Positions 47,235 to 56,287 of a DNA stretch of 64,000 nucleotides are shown one piece after another. Position numbers and translations under genes: made by a program. How positions within the stretch are numbered: the first letter of the stretch is position 1; every line of letters starts with the position of its first letter. Location: positions 4,410,155-4,474,154 of the forward strand of contig NZ_CP106679.1 in the NCBI RefSeq assembly GCF_025502585.1. Reading direction: 5' to 3'. Under the pieces are notes generated by a model. That model was not told the origin of the DNA, searched no databases, and saw only the letters and a list, made by a program, of their open reading frames with translations. Origin of the DNA: Reichenbachiella agarivorans (GTDB lineage: Bacteria > Bacteroidota > Bacteroidia > Cytophagales > Cyclobacteriaceae).

Positions 47235-48470
47235 ATGAAAAAGCAGTTTATACACATAGCAGTAGGGATTTTGACCGCTGCATTTACACTTACCTCTTGT
47301 CAAGAAGACGAAGGTGGTTCTACTCAATCACAGTTTTTAGTAGGAATAGAAGCTGAATCAGATACTGACGTGATCGTCGGAGCGGATGACTTCTCGACTG
47401 GCATCATCTCACCATTGGGACAAGGTGTCGAACAACCTGCTTGGATGTCATTTTATCAAATAGGCAATACATTTGTCGCTACTGGCTACTCTAGTGACAA
47501 CATGGTGACTGGATACAGAATGGTAGATGGTGTTTTGACAGATGTAGGTTCGCTCATCACAGAGCTAAACATCTATGGAATGGTAGAAATAGATGAAAAC
47601 ACTGCACTCGGAGTAGGCATCACCCGAGCTGGCTATGAGGACAGAATATTCTACACGATAGATTTGACCAGTATGTCCATTTCTAAGAGGACTTATACCA
47701 AGATCGACGAGCGCCAAGAAGAAGGTTTGGTAGCTTGGCCAACTGGTATGGTTGTACAAGGAGATAAACTCTATGTTGCATACTACCTCATGGGTGCGGG
47801 CGAAAAAGAAGGAGTTCCTGCATTTGCTACTCCTAATTCTAATCAAGCACGTGTAGCAGTATATTCATATCCAGAAATGGAATTTGAGAAAATCATGACA
47901 GATGATCGTACCTCTGATATAGGACTCTATGCTGGACTAAACTCTATCATGGAGACCGAAAACGGAGACATTTACTCCTTCTCAACATCAGGACTGGCTT
48001 CTTATTTCAACCCTGTACCAACCAACCCATCAGGATTCCTAAGAATAAAAGAGGGGGAAACCGAATTTGACGATAGTTACTTTTTCAATTTCGAAGAGGC
48101 AAGTGGCGGATTCAAAATCACACAAGCCTTCTATGCAGGAAAAGACAAAATGATTGTCAGAATGATCAAAGAAGATGTAACCAATCCTGATTATTTCGGA
48201 GCTAGCTTCGGTCCTTATCCAGAACCAGAAACTGCCATATGCTACATGGCAATTGCCGACTTAGAAACTAAAACCGTCACTCAACTAGATATACCAGCAC
48301 ATGGCGGTGGATGGGGCATGGCCAACCTGGTGCATGACGGCAAAGCGTATGTCAACATCAGTACTTCGGTGGATGCATACATCTACGAAATAGATCCATC
48401 AGCAGCCACTGCACTCAAAGGAGCTCAAATTGACGGCAACTATGCTAAAGCATTTGCTGCAATCAAATAA
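47235..48470 (+). CDS. DUF4374 lipoprotein (XusB-like siderophore-binding protein)
   Basis: A 411-aa lipoprotein with the lipobox TSCQED (Cys about 23). The mature protein is a seven-bladed-propeller-like chain: VGADDFSTGIISPLGQGVEQ, NTFVATGYSSDNMVTGYRMV, and later HGGGWGMANLVHDGKAYVNI. DUF4374 members act as surface-exposed siderophore-binding lipoproteins; XusB of Bacteroides is the known case. It lies 14 bp after the receptor and likely hands its ligand to it. A hairpin at 48493-48522 follows. Confidence 0.86.
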   Translation: MKKQFIHIAVGILTAAFTLTSCQEDEGGSTQSQFLVGIEAESDTDVIVGADDFSTGIISPLGQGVEQPAWMSFYQIGNTFVATGYSSDNMVTGYRMVDGVLTDVGSLITELNIYGMVEIDENTALGVGITRAGYEDRIFYTIDLTSMSISKRTYTKIDERQEEGLVAWPTGMVVQGDKLYVAYYLMGAGEKEGVPAFATPNSNQARVAVYSYPEMEFEKIMTDDRTSDIGLYAGLNSIMETENGDIYSFSTSGLASYFNPVPTNPSGFLRIKEGETEFDDSYFFNFEEASGGFKITQAFYAGKDKMIVRMIKEDVTNPDYFGASFGPYPEPETAICYMAIADLETKTVTQLDIPAHGGGWGMANLVHDGKAYVNISTSVDAYIYEIDPSAATALKGAQIDGNYAKAFAAIK

Positions 48471-48492
48471 GACTATTCATCAATCATTGAAG

Positions 48493-48522
48493 AGCGTGTC
48501 CAAGCCTGAGTTTGGACACGCT
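48493..48522 (+). terminator. intra-operon hairpin
   Basis: AGCGTGTCCA (48493-48502) pairs exactly with TGGACACGCT (48513-48522), loop of ten. There is no strong T-run, so it may attenuate or stabilise mRNA between the DUF4374 and DUF4198 genes. Confidence 0.65.
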
Positions 48523-48539
48523 ATCACAATTTTACCAAT

Positions 48540-49259
48540 ATGAGAAAAATTATTACAAGCATAGCCATACTATTGGCGGTCACATCGAGCAGCATGGCGC
48601 ACTACATGTGGGTAGAGACTAGCTCTGCGGGTAGCATCAACCAAGCACAAGACATACGTGTGTACTTCGGAGAATACACCTACGGTCTGGAGGAAAAAGT
48701 TGGAGATGAAGCATTCACCAAAGTCCAAGACTTTAGCCTTTGGGTTGTAAGTCCTAGTGGAAAAAAAACCACACTTAAAACAAAGGAACAAGAGACATAC
48801 TACTTAGCCTCATTTGTACCCAAAGAAAACGGTACTTACACCGTCATACTCGACAACAACAACATCGGAGTAATAGACTATACGCAATATGATTTTGGAA
48901 TCTTTAAGACTCATTATCACTCCGTTGCACAAATTCAGGTCGGTGAAACCTCTGGAGAAACCATCGCCCAAAACGAAGAAGGAATCACTGTCAAAAGACT
49001 GGCGGCTGACGGAAAGGAAGTGAAACTACAGGTTTTGTACAAAAATGCCCCTTTGGCAAAAAATGAATTGCAAGTATTCGTAGCAGATCAATGGTCCAAA
49101 ACACTGCATACCGACGAAAATGGCATGGTCAGTTTCGACCGCCCTTGGGAGACCAAATACATCATCGAGACAACCAAAAAAGAAGAAGTGCCTGGTCAAT
49201 ACAAAGGCAAGGATTATCAATTTATCTGGCACTGCGCGACGGTCTGCATCCTTCCATAA
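48540..49259 (+). CDS. DUF4198-like periplasmic protein
   Basis: A 239-aa protein with a signal peptide (RKIITSIAILLAVTSSSMAH) immediately followed by YMWVETSSAGSINQAQDIRV, the His-Tyr/Met-Trp opening of DUF4198 proteins. It continues with beta-sandwich strands (VYFGEYTYGLEEKVGD, YTVILDNNNIGVIDYTQYD) and ends KGKDYQFIWHCATVCILP. Such proteins are found in metal (nickel, cobalt or iron) uptake clusters and may bind a metal. It sits inside the iron-uptake operon. An N-terminal His at the mature end is a common metal ligand. Confidence 0.78.
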   Translation: MRKIITSIAILLAVTSSSMAHYMWVETSSAGSINQAQDIRVYFGEYTYGLEEKVGDEAFTKVQDFSLWVVSPSGKKTTLKTKEQETYYLASFVPKENGTYTVILDNNNIGVIDYTQYDFGIFKTHYHSVAQIQVGETSGETIAQNEEGITVKRLAADGKEVKLQVLYKNAPLAKNELQVFVADQWSKTLHTDENGMVSFDRPWETKYIIETTKKEEVPGQYKGKDYQFIWHCATVCILP

Positions 49260-49281
49260 CTACCACAATAAACACAACAAA

Positions 49282-49614
49282 ATGGTGACTCTAAATTTGA
49301 TCCTCATCTGGCTCAGCTTTTATCTCTTCTATTTGACTTCCAAAAAGGCGCAAATCGCTCGCTCTTTACCCATAGAAAAATGGATGCACAATCACGCACC
49401 CATTGCAAAAGTAATAGGCACTGTTTTGTTGTTTCTATCCCTCTCTGTATCCATCTCCCTCTGGGGAGTAGGGTCTGGTAGTTTGTTCTTTTTCATCATA
49501 TTGATGACTTTGGGCAGTCTGGTGACCATCATCAGTCCACTGCGTGTCCTCAACTACGTATCCATTTCAGCCATTTCCATTTTGTCATTCGTTTTAGAAA
49601 TCATATTACCATAG
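49282..49614 (+). CDS. small membrane protein (DUF3325-like)
   Basis: A 110-aa protein with three hydrophobic helices. The ATG at 49282 is chosen because it follows the DUF4198 gene by 22 bp and the sequence MVTLNLILIWLSFYLFYLTS starts a membrane helix. An upstream frame from 49120 overlaps that gene and is rejected. The position between DUF4198 and DUF3649 genes, next to a PepSY gene, matches DUF3325 proteins of siderophore-reduction clusters; similarity is weak. Confidence 0.65.
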   Translation: MVTLNLILIWLSFYLFYLTSKKAQIARSLPIEKWMHNHAPIAKVIGTVLLFLSLSVSISLWGVGSGSLFFFIILMTLGSLVTIISPLRVLNYVSISAISILSFVLEIILP

Positions 49615-49617
49615 CAC

Positions 49618-49917
49618 ATGCCCGCTAATCGCAAATATCTCACCACCTCCACCCACCAGCGTATCGCCAAAATCTCTGCCGCCATCATCGGAGGTTATCT
49701 GCTCAGCACAGTCATCCATTTGGCACTTGCCAGCTGGCTCGACAAAGCAACAGTACTGATCACCTCCACTTTTAGTGGATTTATTCTTTGGGTAGTTTTG
49801 ATGATTTTGGCCTTTTTGAGCCGAAACGGATGGAAAACTTGGGGAATATACCTCTTGATGACAGCTGTATTTGCAGGCATTACTTACCTAGGTACTACAT
49901 ACAATTCGACAATATAA
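49618..49917 (+). CDS. small membrane protein (DUF3649-like)
   Basis: A 99-aa protein with three hydrophobic segments (ISAAIIGGYLLSTVIHLALA, LITSTFSGFILWVVLMILAF and IYLLMTAVFAGITYLG). The last two with Trp/Arg spacing (RNGWKTWGIY) are like DUF3649 proteins that accompany PepSY-type iron reductases. It starts 3 bp after the preceding gene and ends 4 bp before the PepSY gene, an operon of tightly packed genes. Confidence 0.72.
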   Translation: MPANRKYLTTSTHQRIAKISAAIIGGYLLSTVIHLALASWLDKATVLITSTFSGFILWVVLMILAFLSRNGWKTWGIYLLMTAVFAGITYLGTTYNSTI

Positions 49918-49921
49918 TCTC

Positions 49922-51481
49922 ATGGACAAAAGGTCATACAATATTCTTTTTCACCTCCACACAGTCAGTGGCATTGTCATCAGCGTGGTGCTTTTTGTCA
50001 TTTTCTTTGCAGGTTCTTTTTCGTTTTTCCGCGATGACATTGTCAATTGGGAACGCAACCATACAGTCAATCCGACCGAAAACATAGAAATGGACTATGA
50101 TGCTGCTTTCGATTCACTTGAATCGAAATACAATCTCTACAGCCGCGACCTTTCCATTAGCAAACATTACGTAGAGCGCCGCATAGGCATAAATTTGAGT
50201 GTCCCTAAAGACACAATCTTAAATACAGACCAAGGTCGTCAGTTCTTCTACCTTGATACTGAAAACTATGAAACTTCGGACTATGTAGCTTCTTATTCCT
50301 TGGGAGAATTTCTATACAGGTTACATTTTTTGGCACAAATCCCTTATCCAGCTGGGTATTATCTTTCTGGCTTTACTGCTTTGTTTTTTCTGTTTGCGAT
50401 TATCACTGGGATTCTCATTCATTGGGACAAGATCGTCTCCAACTTCTACCTGTTCAGGCCTTGGTCCAAACTAAAAACACTATGGACAGATGCCCATACA
50501 GCATTGGGTACCATTGGGTTGCCTTTCCAGTTTGTCTATGCCGTAACGGGAGCCTTCTTTATGATCAAAGCCCTCTTGATCGCTCCGAGTGTTTTTGCAT
50601 TGTACAATGGAGATCAAGGTCAATTGTATGATGATTTAGGCTATGGAGAGCCTACATTTCTCCTAGAGAATCAAACCAACACCGCAGCCTACAGCCTCAA
50701 CGATTTGATAGAAAAGACCAGAACAGACTGGCCTGATTTTGATGTCAATCATGTCCATGTATTCAACTACGGAGATGCCAACATGCATGTATCCATAGAG
50801 GGAGAAATGAATCGCAACAGCAAATTCACAGGTTTAGGCAAGCGAATATACAAAATCTCCTCGGGCGAAATAGTTGATGAAAAAAGCCCCCTAACCAAAA
50901 GTAGCTATCTGGATGGCGTCAAAAACGCTCTATACAGACTACACTATGGTGACTATGGTGGTTATGCACTCAAGACTGTTTCCTTTGTTTTGGGAATCAT
51001 CTCTTGCTTTGTCATCATCTCAGGCATTATGATTTGGCTCGTCGCTCGTGACAAAAAGAACATTCCCGAAAAACGCAGACGGTTCAACCGCAGCGTGGCA
51101 CTCATCTATATGGCAATATGTCTGAGTATGTACCCAGTCACAGCAGCTTCATTCATCGCAGTAAAAGTATTTAGTCCAGCAAGTCAAGAGTTCATCTATC
51201 AGTTCTATTTCATCACATGGCTATTCTTGACTATCCTTTTCATCCTCAAAAGAGACATGGCCTTCATAAGCAAATACACTTTACTTTCAGGTAGTATTAT
51301 TGGACTTCTGATTCCGATAGCCAATGGTGTGATGACTGGTAACTGGATTTGGATATCGCTAGTACGTGGCAATCTGCAACTGCTGGTCATCGATACGTTT
51401 TGGATTCTAGTATCCACTACCACGCTGCTCATTTATTTTAAAATCCGCAACAAGGAAAAAAGCAGCGAAGCAAACATCTGA
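49922..51481 (+). CDS. PepSY-domain membrane protein (XusC/FpvG-like, probable ferric-siderophore reductase)
   Basis: A 519-aa polytopic protein with an N-terminal PepSY-associated TM helix: HLHTVSGIVISVVLFVIFFA with conserved His, and later LYRLHFLAQIPYPAGYYLSG and AHTALGTIGLPFQFVYAVTG with further His residues that could bind haem. The periplasmic PepSY-like region lies about 260-330. Such proteins reduce siderophore-bound iron for release. It closes the receptor/DUF4374/DUF4198/DUF3325/DUF3649 operon. Confidence 0.85.
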   Translation: MDKRSYNILFHLHTVSGIVISVVLFVIFFAGSFSFFRDDIVNWERNHTVNPTENIEMDYDAAFDSLESKYNLYSRDLSISKHYVERRIGINLSVPKDTILNTDQGRQFFYLDTENYETSDYVASYSLGEFLYRLHFLAQIPYPAGYYLSGFTALFFLFAIITGILIHWDKIVSNFYLFRPWSKLKTLWTDAHTALGTIGLPFQFVYAVTGAFFMIKALLIAPSVFALYNGDQGQLYDDLGYGEPTFLLENQTNTAAYSLNDLIEKTRTDWPDFDVNHVHVFNYGDANMHVSIEGEMNRNSKFTGLGKRIYKISSGEIVDEKSPLTKSSYLDGVKNALYRLHYGDYGGYALKTVSFVLGIISCFVIISGIMIWLVARDKKNIPEKRRRFNRSVALIYMAICLSMYPVTAASFIAVKVFSPASQEFIYQFYFITWLFLTILFILKRDMAFISKYTLLSGSIIGLLIPIANGVMTGNWIWISLVRGNLQLLVIDTFWILVSTTTLLIYFKIRNKEKSSEANI

Positions 51482-51611
51482 TTCATCGATAATGATCTCA
51501 GAAGATATTTCAGTCAATTAGCGACAACAAAATAGGTTTTTCCAAAACCTATCATTAGACTTTTGCTGTCCTAATGATTAGCTTTGCCGATATTTTAATT
51601 CGTACTCGATT

Positions 51612-52940
51612 ATGTTTGATAATTTAAGCGGCAAGCTAGACAAGGCATTTAAGACATTAAAAGGACAAGGCAAGATCACCGAGATCAATGTAGCCACTAC
51701 AGTCAAAGAAATTAGACGTGCACTCATTGATGCCGATGTTAACTTCAAAGTAGCCAAAAACGTAACCGATACAATTAGAGAAAAGGCATTGGGTCAAAAT
51801 GTATTGACCGCCATTTCCCCAGGTCAATTGTTGACCAAAATAGTCTCTGATGAGTTGACACTACTCATGGGAGGAGCCAAGGTGGACATCAGTCTACAGG
51901 GCGATCCCAATATTATTTTGATCTCTGGTCTACAAGGTTCGGGTAAAACTACCTTTACTGGAAAACTAGCCAACCACCTCAAAAGCAAGAGAAATGTCCT
52001 ATTGGTCGCCTGCGACATCTACCGTCCTGCCGCGATCGACCAGTTGAAAGTCCTTGGAGAGCAAATCGGAGTGGATGTATATGCTGAGCCAGACAACAAA
52101 GACGCACTAAAGATTGCCAAAAACGCAATCAAGTACGCAAAGGAAAATAACAAAAAGACCGTCATCGTCGATACCGCTGGTCGTCTCGCAGTAGACGAGC
52201 AAATGATGCAAGAGATTGAATCTTTAAAGAAATTCTTGAATCCTGCAGAAACGCTCTTCGTCGTAGATGCCATGACTGGACAAGATGCTGTCAACACTGC
52301 CAAGACCTTCAACGAACGATTGAATTTCGATGGGGTAGTCTTGACTAAAATGGATGGTGACACCCGTGGTGGAGCTGCCCTATCGATCCGAAATGTGGTC
52401 GAAAAACCTATCAAATTCATTTCTCACGGAGAGAAAATGGAGGCATTGGATATCTTCTATCCAGAAAGAATGGCCAGCAGAATCCTCGGTATGGGGGATG
52501 TCGTCTCGTTGGTAGAAAAAGCACAGCAGAACTTTGACGAAGAAGAAGCCAAAAGAATCCAGAAGAAGATTCGCAAAAACAATTTCGGATTTGACGATTT
52601 CCTTTCTCAACTAGAGCAAATCAAAAAAATGGGTAACCTCAAGGACCTTATGGGTATGATCCCAGGTGTCGGCAAGGCTATCAAAGACATAGACATTGAC
52701 GATGATTCTTTGAAACCTATCGAAGCAATCATCAAGTCCATGACCATCCAAGAAAGAGAAGAGCCAGACTTGATCAACGGCAGCAGAAAGAAGAGAATTG
52801 CCAATGGTAGTGGTACCTCAATCCAAGAGGTCAACCAACTGCTCAAGCAATTTGACCAAATGCGTAAAATGATGAAAACCATGAACAAAATGGGAGGAGC
52901 CAAACGCATGATGTCTGGCATGAACATGTTCGGCAAGTAA
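51612..52940 (+). CDS. ffh: signal recognition particle protein Ffh
   Basis: A 442-aa SRP54 GTPase. The N-domain helices (1-85) lead to the G-domain with GLQGSGKTTFTGKLANHL (G1), DTAGRLAVDEQMM (G3) and TKMDGDTRGGAALS (G4), and a Met-rich M-domain (MIPGVGKAIKDIDIDD to GGAKRMMSGMNMFGK) binds 4.5S RNA and signal sequences. Ffh targets membrane proteins co-translationally. A methyltransferase gene follows without a gap. Upstream TAGCTTTG at 51579-51586 resembles a -7 promoter box, but no good -33 partner was found. Confidence 0.96.
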   Translation: MFDNLSGKLDKAFKTLKGQGKITEINVATTVKEIRRALIDADVNFKVAKNVTDTIREKALGQNVLTAISPGQLLTKIVSDELTLLMGGAKVDISLQGDPNIILISGLQGSGKTTFTGKLANHLKSKRNVLLVACDIYRPAAIDQLKVLGEQIGVDVYAEPDNKDALKIAKNAIKYAKENNKKTVIVDTAGRLAVDEQMMQEIESLKKFLNPAETLFVVDAMTGQDAVNTAKTFNERLNFDGVVLTKMDGDTRGGAALSIRNVVEKPIKFISHGEKMEALDIFYPERMASRILGMGDVVSLVEKAQQNFDEEEAKRIQKKIRKNNFGFDDFLSQLEQIKKMGNLKDLMGMIPGVGKAIKDIDIDDDSLKPIEAIIKSMTIQEREEPDLINGSRKKRIANGSGTSIQEVNQLLKQFDQMRKMMKTMNKMGGAKRMMSGMNMFGK

Positions 52941-53621
52941 GTGAAAGATCTGCATGGCCAAGCCATATTGGATTATTACAAGAAGGAGGAATCATCTCTC
53001 CTTTTGCTACACAACTCGTATGGAGAGCCCGAAGAAATGCCTGTGGAGGTATTCTTCAGAGAACCTGAGGATTTTAGCGAATTAGAGAACTGTGCCATAG
53101 CACACTGCTACCGAAAAGTACTCGATCTCGGTGCGGGTGCAGGAGCACATTCCCTACTACTACAGGCTTTGGACTTTGAAGTGACGGCACTGGACAACTC
53201 TCCAGGCTGTGTGGAAACCATGCGCCAGTCAGGCATCCAGCACATCGTAGACACAGACTACCGCATACACAAAGCACAGTACGAAACGGTGCTTTTGCTC
53301 ATGAACGGGCTAGGCATAGCAGGCAAACTATCAGAAGTCAAATCGCTCCTACTACACTGCAAATCTCTATTGGTAGAAGGTGGCAATATCATTTTGGACT
53401 CCTCAGATATTAGTTACCTCTACGAAGAAGGACTGGAAATGCCCAAAGACTATTACGGGGAGATTCGCTACCGCTATGAGTACAAAGGTGAAATGGGCGA
53501 ATGGTTCGATTGGGTATATGTGGATCAAAATACGCTAACGCAAATTGTGCATGATTGTGGAATGGAAATCGAGATATTGATGACTGATGAAAATGATCAG
53601 TACTTGGCTAAGATTTTTTAA
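52941..53621 (+). CDS. class I SAM-dependent methyltransferase
   Basis: A 226-aa protein starting at a GTG directly after the ffh stop codon, so it depends on coupled translation. The SAM motif is VLDLGAGAGAHSLLLQALDF with ALDNSPGCVETM, then VLLLMNGLGIAGKLSEVKSL and GGNIILDSSDISYLY as motifs II-III. The substrate is unknown; there is no resemblance to BioC catalytic context. The N-terminus (HGQAILDYYKKEESSLLLLH) is typical of small-molecule methyltransferases of Bacteroidetes next to ffh. Confidence 0.88.
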   Translation: MKDLHGQAILDYYKKEESSLLLLHNSYGEPEEMPVEVFFREPEDFSELENCAIAHCYRKVLDLGAGAGAHSLLLQALDFEVTALDNSPGCVETMRQSGIQHIVDTDYRIHKAQYETVLLLMNGLGIAGKLSEVKSLLLHCKSLLVEGGNIILDSSDISYLYEEGLEMPKDYYGEIRYRYEYKGEMGEWFDWVYVDQNTLTQIVHDCGMEIEILMTDENDQYLAKIF

Positions 53622-53694
53622 TAGATTTTAGAATCAAAACAGGTTAGAAAGCACAAAACACATTCAACTTTCTTACTTTGAACTACTGTACCAA

Positions 53695-55026
53695 TCAAGC
53701 AAGCAGCCTTTTGGTCAGTTTTCTAAATCTGGCAACATGCGCTACTGCCGCCAATGTCAATCCAACAGACAATCCAAACCATACTCCATATGCGTCCCAT
53801 CCCAACACAAAGCCAGCTACATATCCCAAGGGAATAGCCACTCCCCAATAACTGATCAAGGTCACCAATGTAGGAACTTTCACATCCCCTAGCCCTCTCA
53901 ACGCACCCAAGCCTACGCTCTGCACACCATCAGAAATCTGATAAAATGCCACGATGATCAGCAACGAAGATGCCAATGTGATCACCTCCACCTCATCCAC
54001 ATACAATGAGGGCAAATAGTATCTGGTCAACACGAAAAACAACGAAAAAAAGATCATCAGTGCCGTGACCATGATAAAACAAGTCATTCCAGCGGTTCGA
54101 AGATTCAAGTAATCTTTTCGTCCGAGTTGATTACCAACCCGGATCGAAGCAGCAGCGGAGATTCCTGTTGCAATCATGTAAGTGACCCCTGACAGATTCA
54201 CAGCAATCTGGTGAGATGCTAGAGGAATAGCTCCGAGCCACCCGACCATGATAGCTGACGCACTAAAAGCACCTATCTCAAAAATGAATTGTAAGCCTGA
54301 AGGAACCCCAATTCTCAATATGTCTTTAAAAACCTGCCATTTGATCACGATGGACGCATATATGCCACGGTATCTTTTGAATCTATGGTACCACAAAAAG
54401 AATCCACCCATAGCAATGGCCATCATGATGCGAGAAATCAAGGTCGCAATCCCTGCACCTAGCACCCCCATGGGTTCAAAACCCCAATGACCAAATATCA
54501 AGAGATAATTCAATCCTATGTTGACCAAATTTCCTCCCACAGAGATAATCATGGCTTGGCGTGTCATTGACAATCCCTCCGCAAATTGTCTGAAAGTTTG
54601 GAACAACATCAAGGGCAGCAGGCTCAATGCCATCATCAAAAAGAAAGGTACTGCATCAATCAATACTTTTTCGTCCTGTCCCAAATACGGAAAGATATAG
54701 ACTGCCAACAGGCACAACAAGGTCAAGATTACACCCAGAGCGGTATTGAGCAGAAAACCATGTTTGAGATAGCGAGTAGACAAAACCTTGTCATTGGCTC
54801 CATCTGCTGCAGCAACCAGTGGCGTCATCCCAAATGACACCCCAATCCCAAACAACATGAACAGGGTAAATACACTGACAGCCAACGATACAGATGCCAA
54901 TTGTACAGCACCCAGACGTCCTACCATGACACTGTCCGCTACTGCCACCATGATGTGTCCCAGTTGGCTCAGCATGACAGGATAGGCCAGAGAGATGTTT
55001 TTTTGATAGTGTTCTTTGAGTGTCAA
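53695..55026 (-). CDS. MATE-family multidrug efflux protein
   Basis: A 443-aa protein with 12 hydrophobic helices. NISLAYPVMLSQLGHIMVAV and VADSVMVGRLGAVQLASVSL are the standard MATE N-terminus, and the second half repeats the pattern (VAFYQISDGVQSVGLGALRG). It exports cationic drugs, using Na+ or H+. Translation starts at a TTG at 55026 (MTLKEHYQKN), since that is where homologues begin and no ATG is near. It lies downstream of a terminator on the same strand. Confidence 0.92.
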   Translation of the reverse strand: MTLKEHYQKNISLAYPVMLSQLGHIMVAVADSVMVGRLGAVQLASVSLAVSVFTLFMLFGIGVSFGMTPLVAAADGANDKVLSTRYLKHGFLLNTALGVILTLLCLLAVYIFPYLGQDEKVLIDAVPFFLMMALSLLPLMLFQTFRQFAEGLSMTRQAMIISVGGNLVNIGLNYLLIFGHWGFEPMGVLGAGIATLISRIMMAIAMGGFFLWYHRFKRYRGIYASIVIKWQVFKDILRIGVPSGLQFIFEIGAFSASAIMVGWLGAIPLASHQIAVNLSGVTYMIATGISAAASIRVGNQLGRKDYLNLRTAGMTCFIMVTALMIFFSLFFVLTRYYLPSLYVDEVEVITLASSLLIIVAFYQISDGVQSVGLGALRGLGDVKVPTLVTLISYWGVAIPLGYVAGFVLGWDAYGVWFGLSVGLTLAAVAHVARFRKLTKRLLA

Positions 55027-55169
55027 AGCTGATGTAAATAAGCGGACTCAAAACTACTTAGAATTTATGAAGATTCACTCAGCCTACGGGCCTCCTTCTA
55101 TATACCTGATTTCGATTTTTAAAGAAGGTTCATGATCCATAAAGGGACAAAATTAAAATGACCTTTGAT

Positions 55170-55208
55170 AAAAAAGGCAGGAGAACCCTTCTCAAGGGTT
55201 CTCCTGCC
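55170..55208 (-). terminator. strong terminator downstream of the Asp-rich lipoprotein gene
   Basis: GGCAGGAGAACCCTT (55176-55190) pairs exactly with AAGGGTTCTCCTGCC (55194-55208), a 15-bp stem with a 3-nt loop. On the minus strand it is followed by TTTTTT (plus-strand A-run 55170-55175). It ends the 55308-56081 transcript before the MATE gene. Confidence 0.9.
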
Positions 55209-55307
55209 AGATCATAGACAAAACGAATGGTAAACTAACCCCTTCAATAAAGCCCTTGAAGGATTGTTCAAAATTGAACTCAGGTCATAAAGAACACTTA
55301 GACCAGA

Positions 55308-56081
55308 CTAGTAGCCTATATATACCGTAGTACTCTGCCCATCATATGAAGCCGTCCATTCTCCTGTGTACTTCTCCAATTTACCATTACTGAGGTGTTC
55401 ATAAATTGTATAGTTCGATCCCCAGCAATTGTCATAGCTCATGTCTTTAGGACTTTTCACGGGATTGGTGCTGTACCCTACATTGTGCGTGCCCATCAAA
55501 TCAAGTCCACCCACCAATTCTTCACCCGTACCAAAGTTTATTCTTCCTGAGAAAGTCTTACCAGAATAAAACTTATAGGTAATCTCCCCTATTGGATAGT
55601 AAAGACTTCCTCCATCTGAACCTCCATCATCATCATCGTCATCATCACCAGAATTATCCCCTCCATTGTCAGGATCATCTGTCGCAGGATCATCATCACC
55701 TAGCAACGTAGCATATGAGTTTCGCATATCCCATACCACATAATCACCGTCCTGAACGGTAATGGCTGCATGCTCGTGATTACAATTCTCATCTCCCGGA
55801 CTCAACAACAAATCTATACTCACTGCATCATTGTTGAGCTCTCGCTCAAAAAAATCGGTCTCTCCTGCTTCCAATGTAGAACCGATCCAATAATCGATTG
55901 GTGATCCTGAATAAGAATCATAAACAGCAATACTAAAATCATTGTCACAGTACGAAGAGCCATTTGTGATCGTAAAATAGATGGTCTGAGCATCAGAACT
56001 ATCATCATCTGAGGATCCCAGTTCTTCCAAACAGCTAAAAAGAACAATAGATAATAAAAAGAGTAAGAATTTTTGTTTCAT
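55308..56081 (-). CDS. Asp-rich lipoprotein, 257 aa
   Basis: A lipoprotein with the signal MKQKFLLFLLSIVLFSCLEE (lipobox LFSC). The first half (DAQTIYFTITNGSSYCDNDF to HEHAAITVQDGDYVVWDMRN) is a small beta-domain. Residues 131-157 form a low-complexity linker of Asp, Gly, Ser and Asn including SGDDDDDDDGGSDGGS. The C-terminal domain (YYPIGEITYKFYSGKTFSG to GQSTTVYIGY) may fold independently. The Asp-rich linker might bind Ca2+ or simply be flexible. No family was recognised. It stands alone with a terminator after it. Confidence 0.8.
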   Translation of the reverse strand: MKQKFLLFLLSIVLFSCLEELGSSDDDSSDAQTIYFTITNGSSYCDNDFSIAVYDSYSGSPIDYWIGSTLEAGETDFFERELNNDAVSIDLLLSPGDENCNHEHAAITVQDGDYVVWDMRNSYATLLGDDDPATDDPDNGGDNSGDDDDDDDGGSDGGSLYYPIGEITYKFYSGKTFSGRINFGTGEELVGGLDLMGTHNVGYSTNPVKSPKDMSYDNCWGSNYTIYEHLSNGKLEKYTGEWTASYDGQSTTVYIGY

Positions 56082-56287
56082 GATATGTTTGTTGATTAAA
56101 AGAACCTACATGAAGAGCATTTCTTCGTGTTAACATTATTCAACAAAAGTACGGTTGCTCACAAAAACTTGAAATACTCATTAGTAGGTAATCTGCAGGG
56201 TATTAAGACAGTCTCAGGTTGTTGAAAATTAGCAATGAATGCCGTAGTCTGAGGCTCTTAATTCCCTGTGCGACCCAGCCCAATGGA

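Noticed and set aside
51561..51586. Promoter boxes upstream of ffh
   Set aside because: TAGCTTTG fits the -7 element, but the nearest TTTG is only 13 bp upstream, too close for a -33 element.
52941..53621. Methyltransferase as BioC
   Set aside because: It is coupled to ffh, far from the bio operon, and shows only general SAM-binding motifs.
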